A DNA stretch of 64,000 nucleotides, taken from NCBI GenBank assembly GCA_023251115.1, contig JAHEZK010000003.1, forward strand, positions 1-64,000, read 5' to 3'. The first letter of the stretch is position 1. Each line of letters opens with the position of its first letter. Below are positions 7,562-16,683 of the stretch, piece after piece. Made by a program: the position numbers and the translations under genes. Source of the stretch: Nitrosomicrobium frigidum (SeqCode). GTDB lineage: Archaea; Thermoproteota; Nitrososphaeria; Nitrososphaerales; Nitrososphaeraceae. The notes under the pieces are model-generated. The model was not told the origin of the DNA. It did not search any database and worked only from the letters and a program-made list of their open reading frames with translations.

Positions 7562-9661
7562 GTGACCAATGAAAATTTAAGTAAAAATTCTGTGGATGAG
7601 CGTATTTCTACACTAGAGAACAGTGACAAAGTTAAAGAACGAAATGATACTGTACCCCCAAATCAAATTCAACGTACAAAAAAAGTTGAGGAAGATTTTT
7701 TCAAAGATATTATACTCAAATCAATTCCAAAAGAATCGCAGATTACAAACATACGGTTTGAGGGGCCGTATGTTGCGCTATATACACTAAATCCTAAATT
7801 TTCCTTGACCGAATTGACCTACTATCTTTCCTCTCTGTCAAAAAATTTTAAAAAAAGATTTGTTGTAAGAACCGATACATCGATCAGACTGTCTGAAGAA
7901 GAAACAAGAACAGCTGTCATCAAGATGTTACCGAATGAGGTTACAATATCTGCTGTATTTTGCGATGACGCCACCGGCGAAGTAGTTCTAGAGGTAAACC
8001 GTCCAGAGTCAATAGATGCCAATATGGTAATCAATATAGCTCAAACCACGGGTTGGATAGCACATACATTAAGGTCTCCTCATATCCAGTCAAGTAGCAT
8101 GAACATGATACACTCTACACAGAAGAGCTCCACAAAGGAAAGAAGTCTTTTCCTACAATCGCTAGGCAAAAGAATCTTTAGACCTCCACTTGTTCTCCAA
8201 AGTAATGATTCTAGTCTAAATTTTACAAATCATTCAAGTGAAAAAAGATCAGAGTTCACTGAATTCAAATCGAAGTTGAGAAACAAGGAGGAAATAGCCA
8301 TTTTCTGTCTTGGCGGGGTTAAACAAGTAGGTAGATCATGTTTCATTGTCGTAACTTCCGAAAGCAAGATAATGCTTGATTGTGGCATTAATCCTGGAGA
8401 ACCATTAGGTATATCCGCTTATCCACGATTGGACTGGTTTAATTTTGACCTTGATGAAATAGATGCAGTAATCATAAGCCACGCTCACATAGATCATCAA
8501 GGATTTTTACCAGCACTATTCAAATTTGGATACAAGGGGCCAGTTTATTGTACCGAACCAACTCTCCCTTTAATGACACTTCTCCAGTACGATTCAGTCA
8601 AGATATCCAAAAGCAATGGCACTTTTTTGCCCTATGAAACAAGAGATGTAAACGAAGTCATTAAGCATTGTATAACCTTACCTTATGGGAAACCAACAGA
8701 TATTTCACCAGATGTCACAATAACTTTCAATAATGCTGGGCATATAATGGGAAGCGCTACAGTACACATCAATGTATTTGGAACTCATAATATTCTTTAT
8801 TCTGGTGATTACAAATATGCTAGGACACAATTACTTGATAGTGCCGTTTCAGTTTACCCTAGAGTCGAGACACTAATTACAGAAAGTACTTACGGTAATT
8901 CTGCTGACATAATGCCGGATCAGTCCGTAGTATACAAAACCTTCACTGATGCTATCAACAAGACAATGTCGGCGGGAGGAAAGGTATTGATTCCAGTTCC
9001 AGCCGTTGGAAGGGCGCAAGAAATAATGTTGGTCCTAGATAAGGAAATGAGAGCAGGACGTTTAATGGAGGCACCAGTTTTCATTGAAGGTATGATATCT
9101 GAAGCAAGTGCCATACACATGTCCTATGCACACTACCTTGGTTTTGATGTTAGAAAATCAGTGTCAAACGGCGTTAATCCATTTCAATCAGAATACTTCA
9201 CGGTCATTAATGGATATGAAAGAAGGGAAGATGTATTTAACGACGAAAATCCAAGCGTCATTATGGCCACCTCCGGTATGTTAGAAGGGGGTCCATCAGT
9301 GGAATACTTTAAGAAAATCGCACCAGACAAGAGAAACAAAATAATATTTGTTTCTTATCAGATAAATGGCACACTGGGAAGACGGGTCATAGATGGAGGT
9401 TTGATGGAGATAAGCATGATGGATGAAAAAGGCAAGGTTAAAGTTATCCCAATAAAATGTGAGAGTCAAAAAATCGATGGATTTAGTGGCCATAGTGATT
9501 TCAATCAGATCATGAATTTTACGGCAAGGGTTAAGCCAAAAAGAGTACTTGTTAATCACGGGGAAAGGTCCAAGTCGGAAAATGTAGCCAGCAATATCTT
9601 TTCTAGATTAAAAATAAGATCTGTTGTTCCAGATAACCGAGAAATAATCAAACTCAGATAA
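7562..9661 (+). CDS. aCPSF1/FttA: beta-CASP KH-domain ribonuclease
   Basis: A 699-residue protein with an N-terminal KH-like RNA-binding region (roughly residues 60-200) and a metallo-beta-lactamase/beta-CASP nuclease core. The metal-binding motif is His307-Ala-His-Ile-Asp-His312, and the C-terminal motifs include SGHSDFNQI and VLVNHGE. This is the archaeal CPSF73 homolog, an endo/5'-3' exonuclease that drives transcription termination at U-rich sites. Length and order match the family. It starts with GTG, with a poorly conserved charged N-terminus of about 50 residues. Confidence 0.95.
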   Translation: MTNENLSKNSVDERISTLENSDKVKERNDTVPPNQIQRTKKVEEDFFKDIILKSIPKESQITNIRFEGPYVALYTLNPKFSLTELTYYLSSLSKNFKKRFVVRTDTSIRLSEEETRTAVIKMLPNEVTISAVFCDDATGEVVLEVNRPESIDANMVINIAQTTGWIAHTLRSPHIQSSSMNMIHSTQKSSTKERSLFLQSLGKRIFRPPLVLQSNDSSLNFTNHSSEKRSEFTEFKSKLRNKEEIAIFCLGGVKQVGRSCFIVVTSESKIMLDCGINPGEPLGISAYPRLDWFNFDLDEIDAVIISHAHIDHQGFLPALFKFGYKGPVYCTEPTLPLMTLLQYDSVKISKSNGTFLPYETRDVNEVIKHCITLPYGKPTDISPDVTITFNNAGHIMGSATVHINVFGTHNILYSGDYKYARTQLLDSAVSVYPRVETLITESTYGNSADIMPDQSVVYKTFTDAINKTMSAGGKVLIPVPAVGRAQEIMLVLDKEMRAGRLMEAPVFIEGMISEASAIHMSYAHYLGFDVRKSVSNGVNPFQSEYFTVINGYERREDVFNDENPSVIMATSGMLEGGPSVEYFKKIAPDKRNKIIFVSYQINGTLGRRVIDGGLMEISMMDEKGKVKVIPIKCESQKIDGFSGHSDFNQIMNFTARVKPKRVLVNHGERSKSENVASNIFSRLKIRSVVPDNREIIKLR

Positions 9662-10055
9662 AATAGAGCCCATTCGTTTCGTAGTTCTATTGAAACAATA
9701 CTAATCCAAGACCAACACTTAATTCAATTGATATTACAGTCCTCGTTTTGGTAAAATTGAACTACATAGTTTACATCATTTATCTGATAAATATCTAATG
9801 CAACCATATTGTGTAATTAACTATTCTAAAGTATATTGTTAGCGCATAACAGTATTGTTTGATTGATTCTAATTCACACGCACACAAATTCTATTGTTGA
9901 CTAGCTTATTTCAACTGTCGCTTAGCCATGTCCCTTGATTAATGGGTAATAAAGCAGAATCGTGCGACAGCATCTAAAATAGTGAGATTGATTAGACAAA
10001 AAGTGGTAGTTCGCTTCAGTATCTTTTTAGATATGTGCGTTTAAGTATATTGTAA
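9662..10055. other. Intergenic region without recognised features
   Basis: About 390 AT-rich bases between the aCPSF1 gene and a small zinc-finger ORF. I found no frame worth reporting, no tRNA and no strong repeat. A short self-complementary pair (CTGTCGC near 9915 and GCGACAG near 9963) could form a long-range stem, and may belong to an untranslated RNA, but nothing else supports this. Confidence 0.3.
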
Positions 10056-10199
10056 TTGGCTATAAGATACAAATGTATTAATTGTAATATCGTTCTTAGC
10101 GGTGAAGGCGCGTCTAGACACTATCTTGCTAACCCAACTCATAAACTTGAAAAACTTCCGCCTCAGTTAAAACAGGCCAAGAATGTTGATTCCTCTTGA
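10056..10199 (+). CDS. Tiny zinc-finger protein (47 aa, TTG start)
   Basis: A 47-codon frame begins with TTG directly after an in-frame stop. The product contains C-x2-C-x11-H-x6-H (YKCINCNIVLSG then RHYLANPTHKLE), a one-finger module like that at 5848-6024. The tail is Lys/Pro/Gln-rich. No ATG is available, so either TTG is the start or the frame is the remnant of a longer gene. The well-formed finger makes coding likely. It lies 16 bases from the end of the minus-strand UPF0147 gene. Confidence 0.45.
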   Translation: MAIRYKCINCNIVLSGEGASRHYLANPTHKLEKLPPQLKQAKNVDSS

Positions 10200-10215
10200 T
10201 TTGAGTAACCAGTTT

Positions 10216-10515
10216 CTATTCTCTTATGCTCTCCAGGGTTGAAACGACTTGCCACAGCAGCGTTCGTATGTGAGATTGCATCTGCGGATTCTGAGTCACA
10301 TTATCTAGCATACTTATGGTATTTGCCGCTCTGACAGAAATAGACCCATTTTTTTCATCCTTTATTCCCGTCAAGATTTCCCTCACTATGTTTCGAATAT
10401 TTTTTTGAATATTGTTGTTTCTCGCTATACTATCTAAAGTATTGATAGCATTTGCAAGACGTTCTTGATTTTCTTTGTCCCTTATCTCTTTCTTCGAAGC
10501 CAATAACGATAACAC
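10216..10515 (-). CDS. UPF0147 family protein
   Basis: A 99-residue, all-helical protein. The two repeats NAINTLDSIARNNNIQKNIR and AANTISMLDNVTQNPQMQSH, followed by RTLLWQVVSTLE, match the archaeal UPF0147 family, which has a conserved 'ILD...P.NIR' helix pair. Function is unknown across archaea. Its length is close to the usual 90 residues. It is transcribed divergently from scpA, leaving about 130 AT-rich bases that probably hold both promoters. Confidence 0.8.
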   Translation of the reverse strand: MLSLLASKKEIRDKENQERLANAINTLDSIARNNNIQKNIRNIVREILTGIKDEKNGSISVRAANTISMLDNVTQNPQMQSHIRTLLWQVVSTLESIRE

Positions 10516-10648
10516 TCTCCACTTTTTTTATCTTACAAAACAGTGACTTTTGAATGTTGTTCCAATAATCCTAACTTTATTTTACAGCAAATCTAAAATT
10601 TATTATACAATACCAATTAATATAATCTAAACGGGGTTATTCTCATAA

Positions 10649-11341
10649 ATGTCTGAGGCGGATGAGGTGGATATGACAACAAAGAAAAGCATTTCTCAAC
10701 CGCCACTTGATTTGCTTTTCAACCCATCTGTGTTGTCAAAAAAAGATGTTTGGGAAATAGATGTTTCTTTGCTATTGGAAATGTTGTTAAAATTGATCAA
10801 CAAAAGTGGCAAAAAAGACCTTAGAATGTGTGGAATTGCTGCCTTGTCTTCTTCATTAATTTATCGCCTAAAAGTAGAAAGTATCTTGCGTTTGGAAAAA
10901 ATCTCTAAAACAAAGAAAGGTGTCGAGGTTGTTGATATCCAACCAATACCAAATCTCAAGCCACTTGAAATTCCATTTAGAATCGAACCTACTTATCCTG
11001 TTACATTGGAAGAATTATTGCACGTACTTGAAAATATGATCAATGGACTGGCAAATCCGAAACCTAAAAGAAATCAACTTAATTTGGAATCTGTCGAGAC
11101 ATTCAACTTTGATGAGTATTTAGTAAAATTCGAGAAAATTCTACAGTCTTATGAGGATATGATTTTTGATATTGTTACTGCCGACAAACGTATTGAATTT
11201 AGAAATCTTACACTTAAAATGGGCTCAGTTGAAACAGTCAGATGCTTTATTGCGTTGCTTTATCTTGCAATGAAGAGAAAAATATTTCTCGAGCAAAAAG
11301 ATGATGAAATATTGATTTATCTTAACGAAAACATTGATTAA
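10649..11341 (+). CDS. scpA: Segregation and condensation protein A (kleisin)
   Basis: A 230-residue acidic helical protein. The N-terminal helices (DVWEIDVSLLLEMLLKLINKSG) and the C-terminal winged-helix-like part (ETVRCFIALLYLAMKRKIFLEQ) match ScpA kleisin, which bridges the heads of SMC and recruits ScpB during chromosome condensation and segregation. scpB follows after 24 bases in the same orientation, confirming the call. SMC itself is not in this window. ATG start with a preceding AT-rich promoter region. Confidence 0.88.
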   Translation: MSEADEVDMTTKKSISQPPLDLLFNPSVLSKKDVWEIDVSLLLEMLLKLINKSGKKDLRMCGIAALSSSLIYRLKVESILRLEKISKTKKGVEVVDIQPIPNLKPLEIPFRIEPTYPVTLEELLHVLENMINGLANPKPKRNQLNLESVETFNFDEYLVKFEKILQSYEDMIFDIVTADKRIEFRNLTLKMGSVETVRCFIALLYLAMKRKIFLEQKDDEILIYLNENID

Positions 11342-11365
11342 CATTGGCAAGTTAGTAACAGACAA

Positions 11366-11878
11366 GTGCCTCAATCGCTTCCGGACGGAGAAATTACTGC
11401 CAGAATTGAAGCAGCTCTCTATGCTGCGGGTAGACCATTATCCATTAATGATTTGATGAGAGCTGCAGGAATAACATCGAGAGAGAAAGTAGTCAAAATA
11501 TTAGATGAACTGATAAAGAAAACGCAGAACGTTTTGACTGCTTTAGAGATTGCACAACTTGATGACGATAAATTTGTATTTCAAGTAAAGCCTGACTATA
11601 TGCCATTAATTAGACGGTTCGCTCAACAGCCTCTTATTCCGGTGGGCGCATTGAAAACATTATCGTTTATTGCCTATGAACAGCCAATTACTTCAAAGAG
11701 GCTGGTCCAAATTCGAGGAAGTCAGGTTTATACCCATCTCAAAGAGCTTAGAGCTCACTCTTTTATTGAGTCAGAGAGATTGGGAAGGATGAAAATATAT
11801 AGAACAAGCAGAAAATTTCAAGAATATTTTGGAATAAACGATCTCAATGTGCTGAAAAATAAAATGATTCTAAAATGA
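11366..11878 (+). CDS. scpB: Segregation and condensation protein B
   Basis: A 170-residue protein with two winged-helix domains. The first begins ARIEAALYAAGRPLSINDLMRAAG, and the second contains the ScpB signature KTLSFIAYEQPITSKRLVQIRG. ScpB dimers bind the ScpA kleisin in the SMC complex. It starts with GTG, 24 bases after scpA. Slightly shorter than bacterial ScpB (about 190), as usual in archaea. Confidence 0.92.
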   Translation: MPQSLPDGEITARIEAALYAAGRPLSINDLMRAAGITSREKVVKILDELIKKTQNVLTALEIAQLDDDKFVFQVKPDYMPLIRRFAQQPLIPVGALKTLSFIAYEQPITSKRLVQIRGSQVYTHLKELRAHSFIESERLGRMKIYRTSRKFQEYFGINDLNVLKNKMILK

Positions 11879-11948
11879 TTACCTCCAGTCTTGTGTTTGT
11901 CCAATAGAAAACCTCATAATATGGATCAGTTTCACTTATCTTGCAAAC

Positions 11949-12335
11949 ATGAAGAAATCTATTGAGAATTTATCCGGTCGCAAGTACACCGGCGGAAGAA
12001 TAATACCAATGCGCAGTAGACGCAAATTTGAAATAGATAGGTATCCAAATGAGGCGATTATTGGAAGTAATATCAAGGTTACCAGAAGAGTACGTGGAGA
12101 TAACAACAAGACTGCGTTAAAAACTGTTGAATTTGCAAATGTATCAAATCCCGAAGAAAAGAAAACTACAAAGTCAAAAATATTGAGAGTAATCAAGAAT
12201 ACGGCTAACAAAGACTACGAAAGAAGGGGAGTAATCACTAAGGGGACCATAATTGAAACCGAATTAGGATTAGCAAGAGTAATATCAAGACCAGGACAGG
12301 TGGGTCTTGTCAATGCAGTCCAGTTGAAAAAATAA
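11949..12335 (+). CDS. rps8e: 30S ribosomal protein eS8
   Basis: A 128-residue basic protein with the archaeal/eukaryotic S8e signature: the start MKKSIENLSGRKYTGGRI, the TRRVRGDNNK segment, and a C-terminus GVITKGTIIETELGLARVIS. It is a structural protein of the small subunit. Length is normal for the archaeal short form. A CATAATAT box about 30 bases before the ATG is a plausible promoter. It is not in an obvious ribosomal operon here. Confidence 0.95.
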   Translation: MKKSIENLSGRKYTGGRIIPMRSRRKFEIDRYPNEAIIGSNIKVTRRVRGDNNKTALKTVEFANVSNPEEKKTTKSKILRVIKNTANKDYERRGVITKGTIIETELGLARVISRPGQVGLVNAVQLKK

Positions 12336-12426
12336 GCGCAAAAAAAACGATCAAGAACTAACATTAGAAATTGAATTAGGATGTAACTTAGTACTATAGG
12401 CTGTCAGAAACTAAAAATATCGAGTT

Positions 12427-13350
12427 TTACTGTGCACTAAGGAGTTCAGCTATTCCCTCAGCTTCGTATGTTATAATAAAATCTGCTCCTGCTCTAACCA
12501 GACAAGCAAAATATCCCAAAAGCCAATCATACTCATTAATCAGGTTATTGCGTGATGCGGCTTTTAGCATGGCGTATTCGCCAGATACATGTTGAACAGC
12601 TATCCTACAACGCACTCTTTCACGAATTCTACTTATTATGTCCAGATTAGCCATGGACGGCTTTATGGTTATAACATCGGCTCCTTCGCCATAATCCAAT
12701 TCTACTTTTCTTAAAATTTCTCTTGAATTAGCATAACCTATTTGATAATTGGATTTGTCAATTTTGGAAACTTTCATGTATGCAGTCAATCTAAACGGCG
12801 AGTAAAGACTAGAAAATTGTTTTGAGAATGACATTATTTTGGTTTCTCTATATCCATTTAAGTTTAGTTTGTTCCTAATTGATAACACCAATCCGTCCAT
12901 CATGGAAGAGGGTGCAAGCGTATCAGCACCAGATTCAGCGTAACTTAGGGCAATCTTTGACATTAGTTTCAAGGTCTTATCGTTATCTGGGTAGTTATTT
13001 TGATTAACAATTCCACAGTGACCTGATAAGTTATACTGACAAATACAGACATCAGCAATTACCTGAATTTTCTTATCAAAGCTATCTCGTATTATTTTCA
13101 GGCTGCTTTGAACTACACCGTTTTTCTCCAATGCTTGTGTTCCGTTTGAGTCATGTGAAGGGGGCACGCCAAATATGATTATCTTGTCGATGTTGAGAGA
13201 CAGAATTCTTTCAAGTCGATTTATCAGGTTTCTATCGGTCATAACCTGAAGTCCAGTGTTACTAGAAGACGAGTTTGTTCCTATGATAATTGGAGTAATG
13301 AGATTACTCGTTTTGATAAGAGACTTGCTATAGGCATCTTGAATTGTCAA
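12427..13350 (-). CDS. Divergent porphobilinogen synthase (HemB)-like protein
   Basis: A 307-residue HemB-fold protein. It keeps the metal-binding stretch DVCICQYNLSGHCG, the GADTLAPSSMMDG segment, IMSFSKQFSS with PFR (around the first catalytic Lys), IKPSMANLDII with the second Schiff-base Lys, and HVSGEYAM. HemB condenses two 5-aminolevulinates to porphobilinogen. The usual SMPG-type N-terminal motif is replaced and the loop around the first Lys is one residue shorter. No other heme gene is adjacent. It may be a second, specialised copy or a fast-evolving HemB. Starts with TTG. Confidence 0.75.
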   Translation of the reverse strand: MTIQDAYSKSLIKTSNLITPIIIGTNSSSSNTGLQVMTDRNLINRLERILSLNIDKIIIFGVPPSHDSNGTQALEKNGVVQSSLKIIRDSFDKKIQVIADVCICQYNLSGHCGIVNQNNYPDNDKTLKLMSKIALSYAESGADTLAPSSMMDGLVLSIRNKLNLNGYRETKIMSFSKQFSSLYSPFRLTAYMKVSKIDKSNYQIGYANSREILRKVELDYGEGADVITIKPSMANLDIISRIRERVRCRIAVQHVSGEYAMLKAASRNNLINEYDWLLGYFACLVRAGADFIITYEAEGIAELLSAQ

Positions 13351-13390
13351 TTATTACCTTATGATTTTTTGTAAATATATTCATATTTGA

Positions 13391-14347
13391 TTGATTAATG
13401 CATTACGAGTGTACTCTGATTCATTATGCTGGGCGCATCTGAAGAATAAAATATGTTGCATCCTAAACAAAGGAAGTTTGAAAACGGTATCTGTTGGGAT
13501 TCCATCGTACAACGAAGGAACAAATATTGTCACAATTTTGGAAAGTGTAATCAATTCAAAGCTAGATTCAGTTGAACTCTGCGAAATTATTATATCCGAT
13601 GATTCAACAGATGAGACTCCAAATATTGTAAAAAAATTCATGGAGAATAATTCGGAAAAGATAGTCTTTCTTCATAATGATAGTAGAAGAGGAGCAGCAA
13701 GTGCCTGGAACAATATTATGCAAAATGCAAAGGGCGAAATAATTGTGCTATATGATGCAGATGTCGTCCCAAATCCAAATTGTATGTCAGAACTGATTAA
13801 AATGATCAACAATAATATCGGCATATGTGCTTCCAATCCGAGACCTATTCAAAATAATGGAATTCCAGCGAAAGGCACAATTTTTATCAGCGATTGGTTG
13901 GCCTCAATAAGAAAAAAGCAACTATCCGAATACACTGTAATGGGCAGAGGATTGTCGATACGATCTGATATTGCTAAAAAAATAACGATACCTGAGAACC
14001 TCATAGCGATTGATCTTTACATACAAAGTCAAGTAACGAACATGGGTTATGAAGTAGTCTTTAATCCCAACGCAATTGTCATGTTCAAGCCAGCAATGAC
14101 TTTTGTCGATTTTTGTTCTCAGGTGTTAAGGGCCATAAAAGGCCATGATCAGATAAAAAAGCTTGGCTACGAAGCAAAGTATGGACTAACACTAAAGACA
14201 TCTGTTATTGAATTTATTCACACAGCATTAAGAAATCCAGTTGGAGCAATTTCTGCCTGCATTTGCTATCTTGTTATGCCATTCTATATGTTGAGAATTA
14301 AAAACCTTGATTCTGCCTTATGGCATACTGCGCAAAGTACCAAATAA
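13391..14347 (+). CDS. Family 2 glycosyltransferase
   Basis: A GT2 protein. The catalytic domain begins TVSVGIPSYNEGTNIVTILES, carries EIIISDDSTDETPNI (nucleotide-binding Asp) and VLYDADVVPNP (the DxD metal motif), and ends with a hydrophobic C-terminal segment around AISACICYLVMPFYML, a likely membrane anchor. GT2 enzymes transfer sugars from nucleotide donors to lipids, proteins or polysaccharides. The first 29 residues of the longest frame are not conserved-looking, so the real start may be the TTG at 13478. Divergent from the HemB-like gene. Acceptor unknown. Confidence 0.85.
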   Translation: MINALRVYSDSLCWAHLKNKICCILNKGSLKTVSVGIPSYNEGTNIVTILESVINSKLDSVELCEIIISDDSTDETPNIVKKFMENNSEKIVFLHNDSRRGAASAWNNIMQNAKGEIIVLYDADVVPNPNCMSELIKMINNNIGICASNPRPIQNNGIPAKGTIFISDWLASIRKKQLSEYTVMGRGLSIRSDIAKKITIPENLIAIDLYIQSQVTNMGYEVVFNPNAIVMFKPAMTFVDFCSQVLRAIKGHDQIKKLGYEAKYGLTLKTSVIEFIHTALRNPVGAISACICYLVMPFYMLRIKNLDSALWHTAQSTK

Positions 14348-14449
14348 TTACAGATTCGTACTCGAATTTCTACATTTTGGACTAAAAATATGTTCAACTA
14401 GAAAAATAAATAATGGTATAAATACTCCTCTCCAATTACGATTGTAGAA

Positions 14450-15055
14450 TTGATTGATGCCATAATTGCTTCTCGCGGCTATGTATGCTACCCCCGAGAT
14501 AACAATGCTCAAAGTTTAATTGAGTACTGGAAGGATTGCGACGTCGTCAGAGATTTGTACTTTGCTACGGCCACATTTGCATTTGAAAGTAAACCGTATT
14601 TTCCTAATAATTCAAATCACTATATACTTGTAAAATATGATGGACTGGAAAAGATACTACAGGGGATTTCAAAATATCCGAGTCCCAACAGTTCCCTCTT
14701 TCTATTCAGTAGTGAAACAGAATTATTCGAAAAATATCATGAAAAAGTTAGTTACCTTTCAATTTATTATACACGATACGACCAAGACAATCAGGAGGTA
14801 AGGGATATTGCGGGTATTCTGGCAAGAAGGGATATGGTCGTGAGTGCAAATTTGGGAAATCTAAAATTTATAATTAACAAAAAATTACCGTTTATTTTCC
14901 CACATTCAGATAACATTATTATTTTGGAAGTTGAAGGCAAGAAGAGTCACCAAAGTGATCAGAATTATTGCGAAAAGACACGAAAGGATGTTGCAAGAAA
15001 AGGGATTCCCCTCATTAATCTTGTAAGCTTCTCTATTTTGGAAAAACTACGATAG
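14450..15055 (+). CDS. Hypothetical protein (201 aa)
   Basis: A 201-residue soluble protein with TTG start (MIDAIIASRGYVCYPRD). It has mixed alpha/beta composition, no signal peptide and no membrane segment. Around residues 130-160 the pattern EVRDIAGILARRDMVVSANLGNLKF is reminiscent of a nucleotide or nucleic-acid binding region, but I recognise no family. It sits between the glycosyltransferase and aIF5A on the same strand. Function unknown. Confidence 0.55.
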   Translation: MIDAIIASRGYVCYPRDNNAQSLIEYWKDCDVVRDLYFATATFAFESKPYFPNNSNHYILVKYDGLEKILQGISKYPSPNSSLFLFSSETELFEKYHEKVSYLSIYYTRYDQDNQEVRDIAGILARRDMVVSANLGNLKFIINKKLPFIFPHSDNIIILEVEGKKSHQSDQNYCEKTRKDVARKGIPLINLVSFSILEKLR

Positions 15056-15112
15056 TATAATTCCGATCAGAACCGTTAAATATGAAGCTATTTTCTATTT
15101 TTTCGACCAATA

Positions 15113-15505
15113 TTGAGCAAACCAATGGATCTAGGGAGTCTGAAGGTAGGTTCCTATATTATTATAGATAATGAACCGTGTAGAATAGTGTCATACGATC
15201 ATAGTAAACCTGGGAAACATGGTTCAGCAAAAGCAAGAGTTTCTGCCATTTCAGTTTTCGATGGGTCAAAACATAGCTTGGTCTCACCTGTTTCAGCCAG
15301 TGTGGATGTCCCGTTGATAGACAAGAGAAACGGTCAAATTATTTCCATTTCTGGACAAATATTTCAAGTCATGGATCTTGAAACATTTGAAATGTTCGAA
15401 ACTTCATCTGTAGAAGGTGAAATTAGAGAAAAAATTGTTCAAGGAGCAGAAGTTGAATATTGGAAGGTACTTGAAAGGGTAAAAATAATCCGAATAAAGG
15501 GATAG
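15113..15505 (+). CDS. Translation initiation factor aIF5A
   Basis: A 130-residue factor with an SH3-like N-domain and an OB-fold C-domain. The hypusination loop is SKPGKHGSAKARV, whose first Lys after Gly would carry deoxyhypusine or hypusine. IF5A rescues ribosomes stalled on proline-rich peptides. The start is TTG (MSKPMDLGSLK, the usual archaeal beginning), though the ATG four codons on is possible. A TTAAATAT box lies about 34 bases upstream. Confidence 0.95.
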   Translation: MSKPMDLGSLKVGSYIIIDNEPCRIVSYDHSKPGKHGSAKARVSAISVFDGSKHSLVSPVSASVDVPLIDKRNGQIISISGQIFQVMDLETFEMFETSSVEGEIREKIVQGAEVEYWKVLERVKIIRIKG

Positions 15506-15714
15506 ATTTAGATACCAAAAATTTTTAACAAACTTTACCAAGAAGGATATCGTACATTGAAGAATTACAATTGGACAAATTGATAAGATTTATCTAAAGT
15601 ATTATTATTTATAATCTATGCTAATAATATAATTGCAAATAAATCAATCTGTAGAAAACAATGGATACAGTTCTTGAAACATGGATTTTATAATATACTG
15701 ATACTCATGAAATT

Positions 15715-16347
15715 TCATTTTCCTGACGACTCATTTCTTTTTCGAACCTTTACTACGAACCATACGATAAAACCTACTATTACACATGCTGCTACTATGT
15801 CGAGGTATATTGCATATTTGTCAATATTCTTCCAGTTATTTCCAAATAATATCCCTACATAAGTCAAAGTTGAATTCCAAATAAGGGATCCTAAGAATGT
15901 ATAAATTGAGAATTTAACAAAGTTTGCTTTACCAACACCACATGGTAGAGAAATATAAGTTCTTACTGCGGGTAACAACCTACAAAAGAATGAAATTTTA
16001 TCGCCGTATTTTTCAAACAATTCCTCGGTAAATTCAAGATGGCTTTTCTTAAACAGTATATATTTTCCATATTTTAATATGAATGCCCTTCCTGCCTTTA
16101 TTCCCAAGTAATATGTCAGAATTGACCCAACCAGATTTCCGAATGTTCCAGCAAGTACCACACTTATTGGATCAAATGTCCCGTTGCTGACGAGAAAACC
16201 TGAAAAAGGCATAATAATTTCACTTGGAATAGGAATCAGAGCACTCTCCAAGATCATTAATAGAAATATTCCTGGGTATCCCAGACTCGAGATAAATGAA
16301 ATTACAAAATCAATAACTGGCTTGAGAATTTCAAATGTAATTGACAA
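15715..16347 (-). CDS. DedA/VTT family membrane protein
   Basis: A 210-residue membrane protein with about five hydrophobic helices. It carries the DedA signature region: ESALIPIPSEIIMPFSGFL, then GTFGNLVGSILTYYLGIKAGR, and FFCRLLPAVRTYISLPCGVGK. DedA/VTT proteins act as lipid scramblases or flippases (undecaprenyl phosphate and phospholipids). It starts with TTG. It ends close to the tRNA-Met gene on the same strand. Typical length and motifs. Confidence 0.9.
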   Translation of the reverse strand: MSITFEILKPVIDFVISFISSLGYPGIFLLMILESALIPIPSEIIMPFSGFLVSNGTFDPISVVLAGTFGNLVGSILTYYLGIKAGRAFILKYGKYILFKKSHLEFTEELFEKYGDKISFFCRLLPAVRTYISLPCGVGKANFVKFSIYTFLGSLIWNSTLTYVGILFGNNWKNIDKYAIYLDIVAACVIVGFIVWFVVKVRKRNESSGK

Positions 16348-16425
16348 CTAACTTTTAAAAAATAGATGGCATAAATATCTGTTTATTTTTGCAGTGTAAT
16401 GCGGGTTTGTAATTTCTATAATACG

Positions 16426-16500
16426 TGCCGGAGGCGGGACTTGAGCCCGCGGCCTTTCGATTATGAGTCGAACGCTCTGACCAAGCTGAGCTACCCCGGC
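16426..16500 (-). tRNA. tRNA-Met (elongator), anticodon CAT
   Basis: The reverse strand folds as a 75-base cloverleaf. The acceptor stem GCCGGGG pairs with CTCCGGC (one G-U) with discriminator A; the D arm is GCTCAGCTTGGTCAGAGC, the anticodon stem/loop TTCGA-CTCATAA-TCGAA gives anticodon CAT, and the T arm is GCGGG-CTCAAGT-CCCGC. No intron and no encoded CCA. The first pair G-C and similarity to archaeal elongator tRNA-Met argue against the initiator; an Ile-CAT tRNA is less likely. An AAAATATATTATG box is 28-40 bases upstream. Confidence 0.95.
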
Positions 16501-16683
16501 GCTCAGCTCCTTGACCAATATGATTTTTGGAAACATAATATATTTTATTCAAAGCAGTCGTTATCATTGATTTGAGATTAAACGTCTGAGATATCAGAGA
16601 AAGCTGTGAAATTGAGTCAATTGAATAGAACAGATTTTTTTTAACAGGAACCTTTTAATCTAGATCTCTGAATTTCGTAGATT

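Noticed and set aside
10649-11878. Replication origin or parS-like site around scpAB
   Set aside because: I saw no Orc1/Cdc6 gene and no origin-recognition-box or parS-like repeats around scpAB.
16348-16567. Overlapping short frames on the minus strand near the tRNA-Met gene
   Set aside because: They read through the tRNA itself, so they are not genes.
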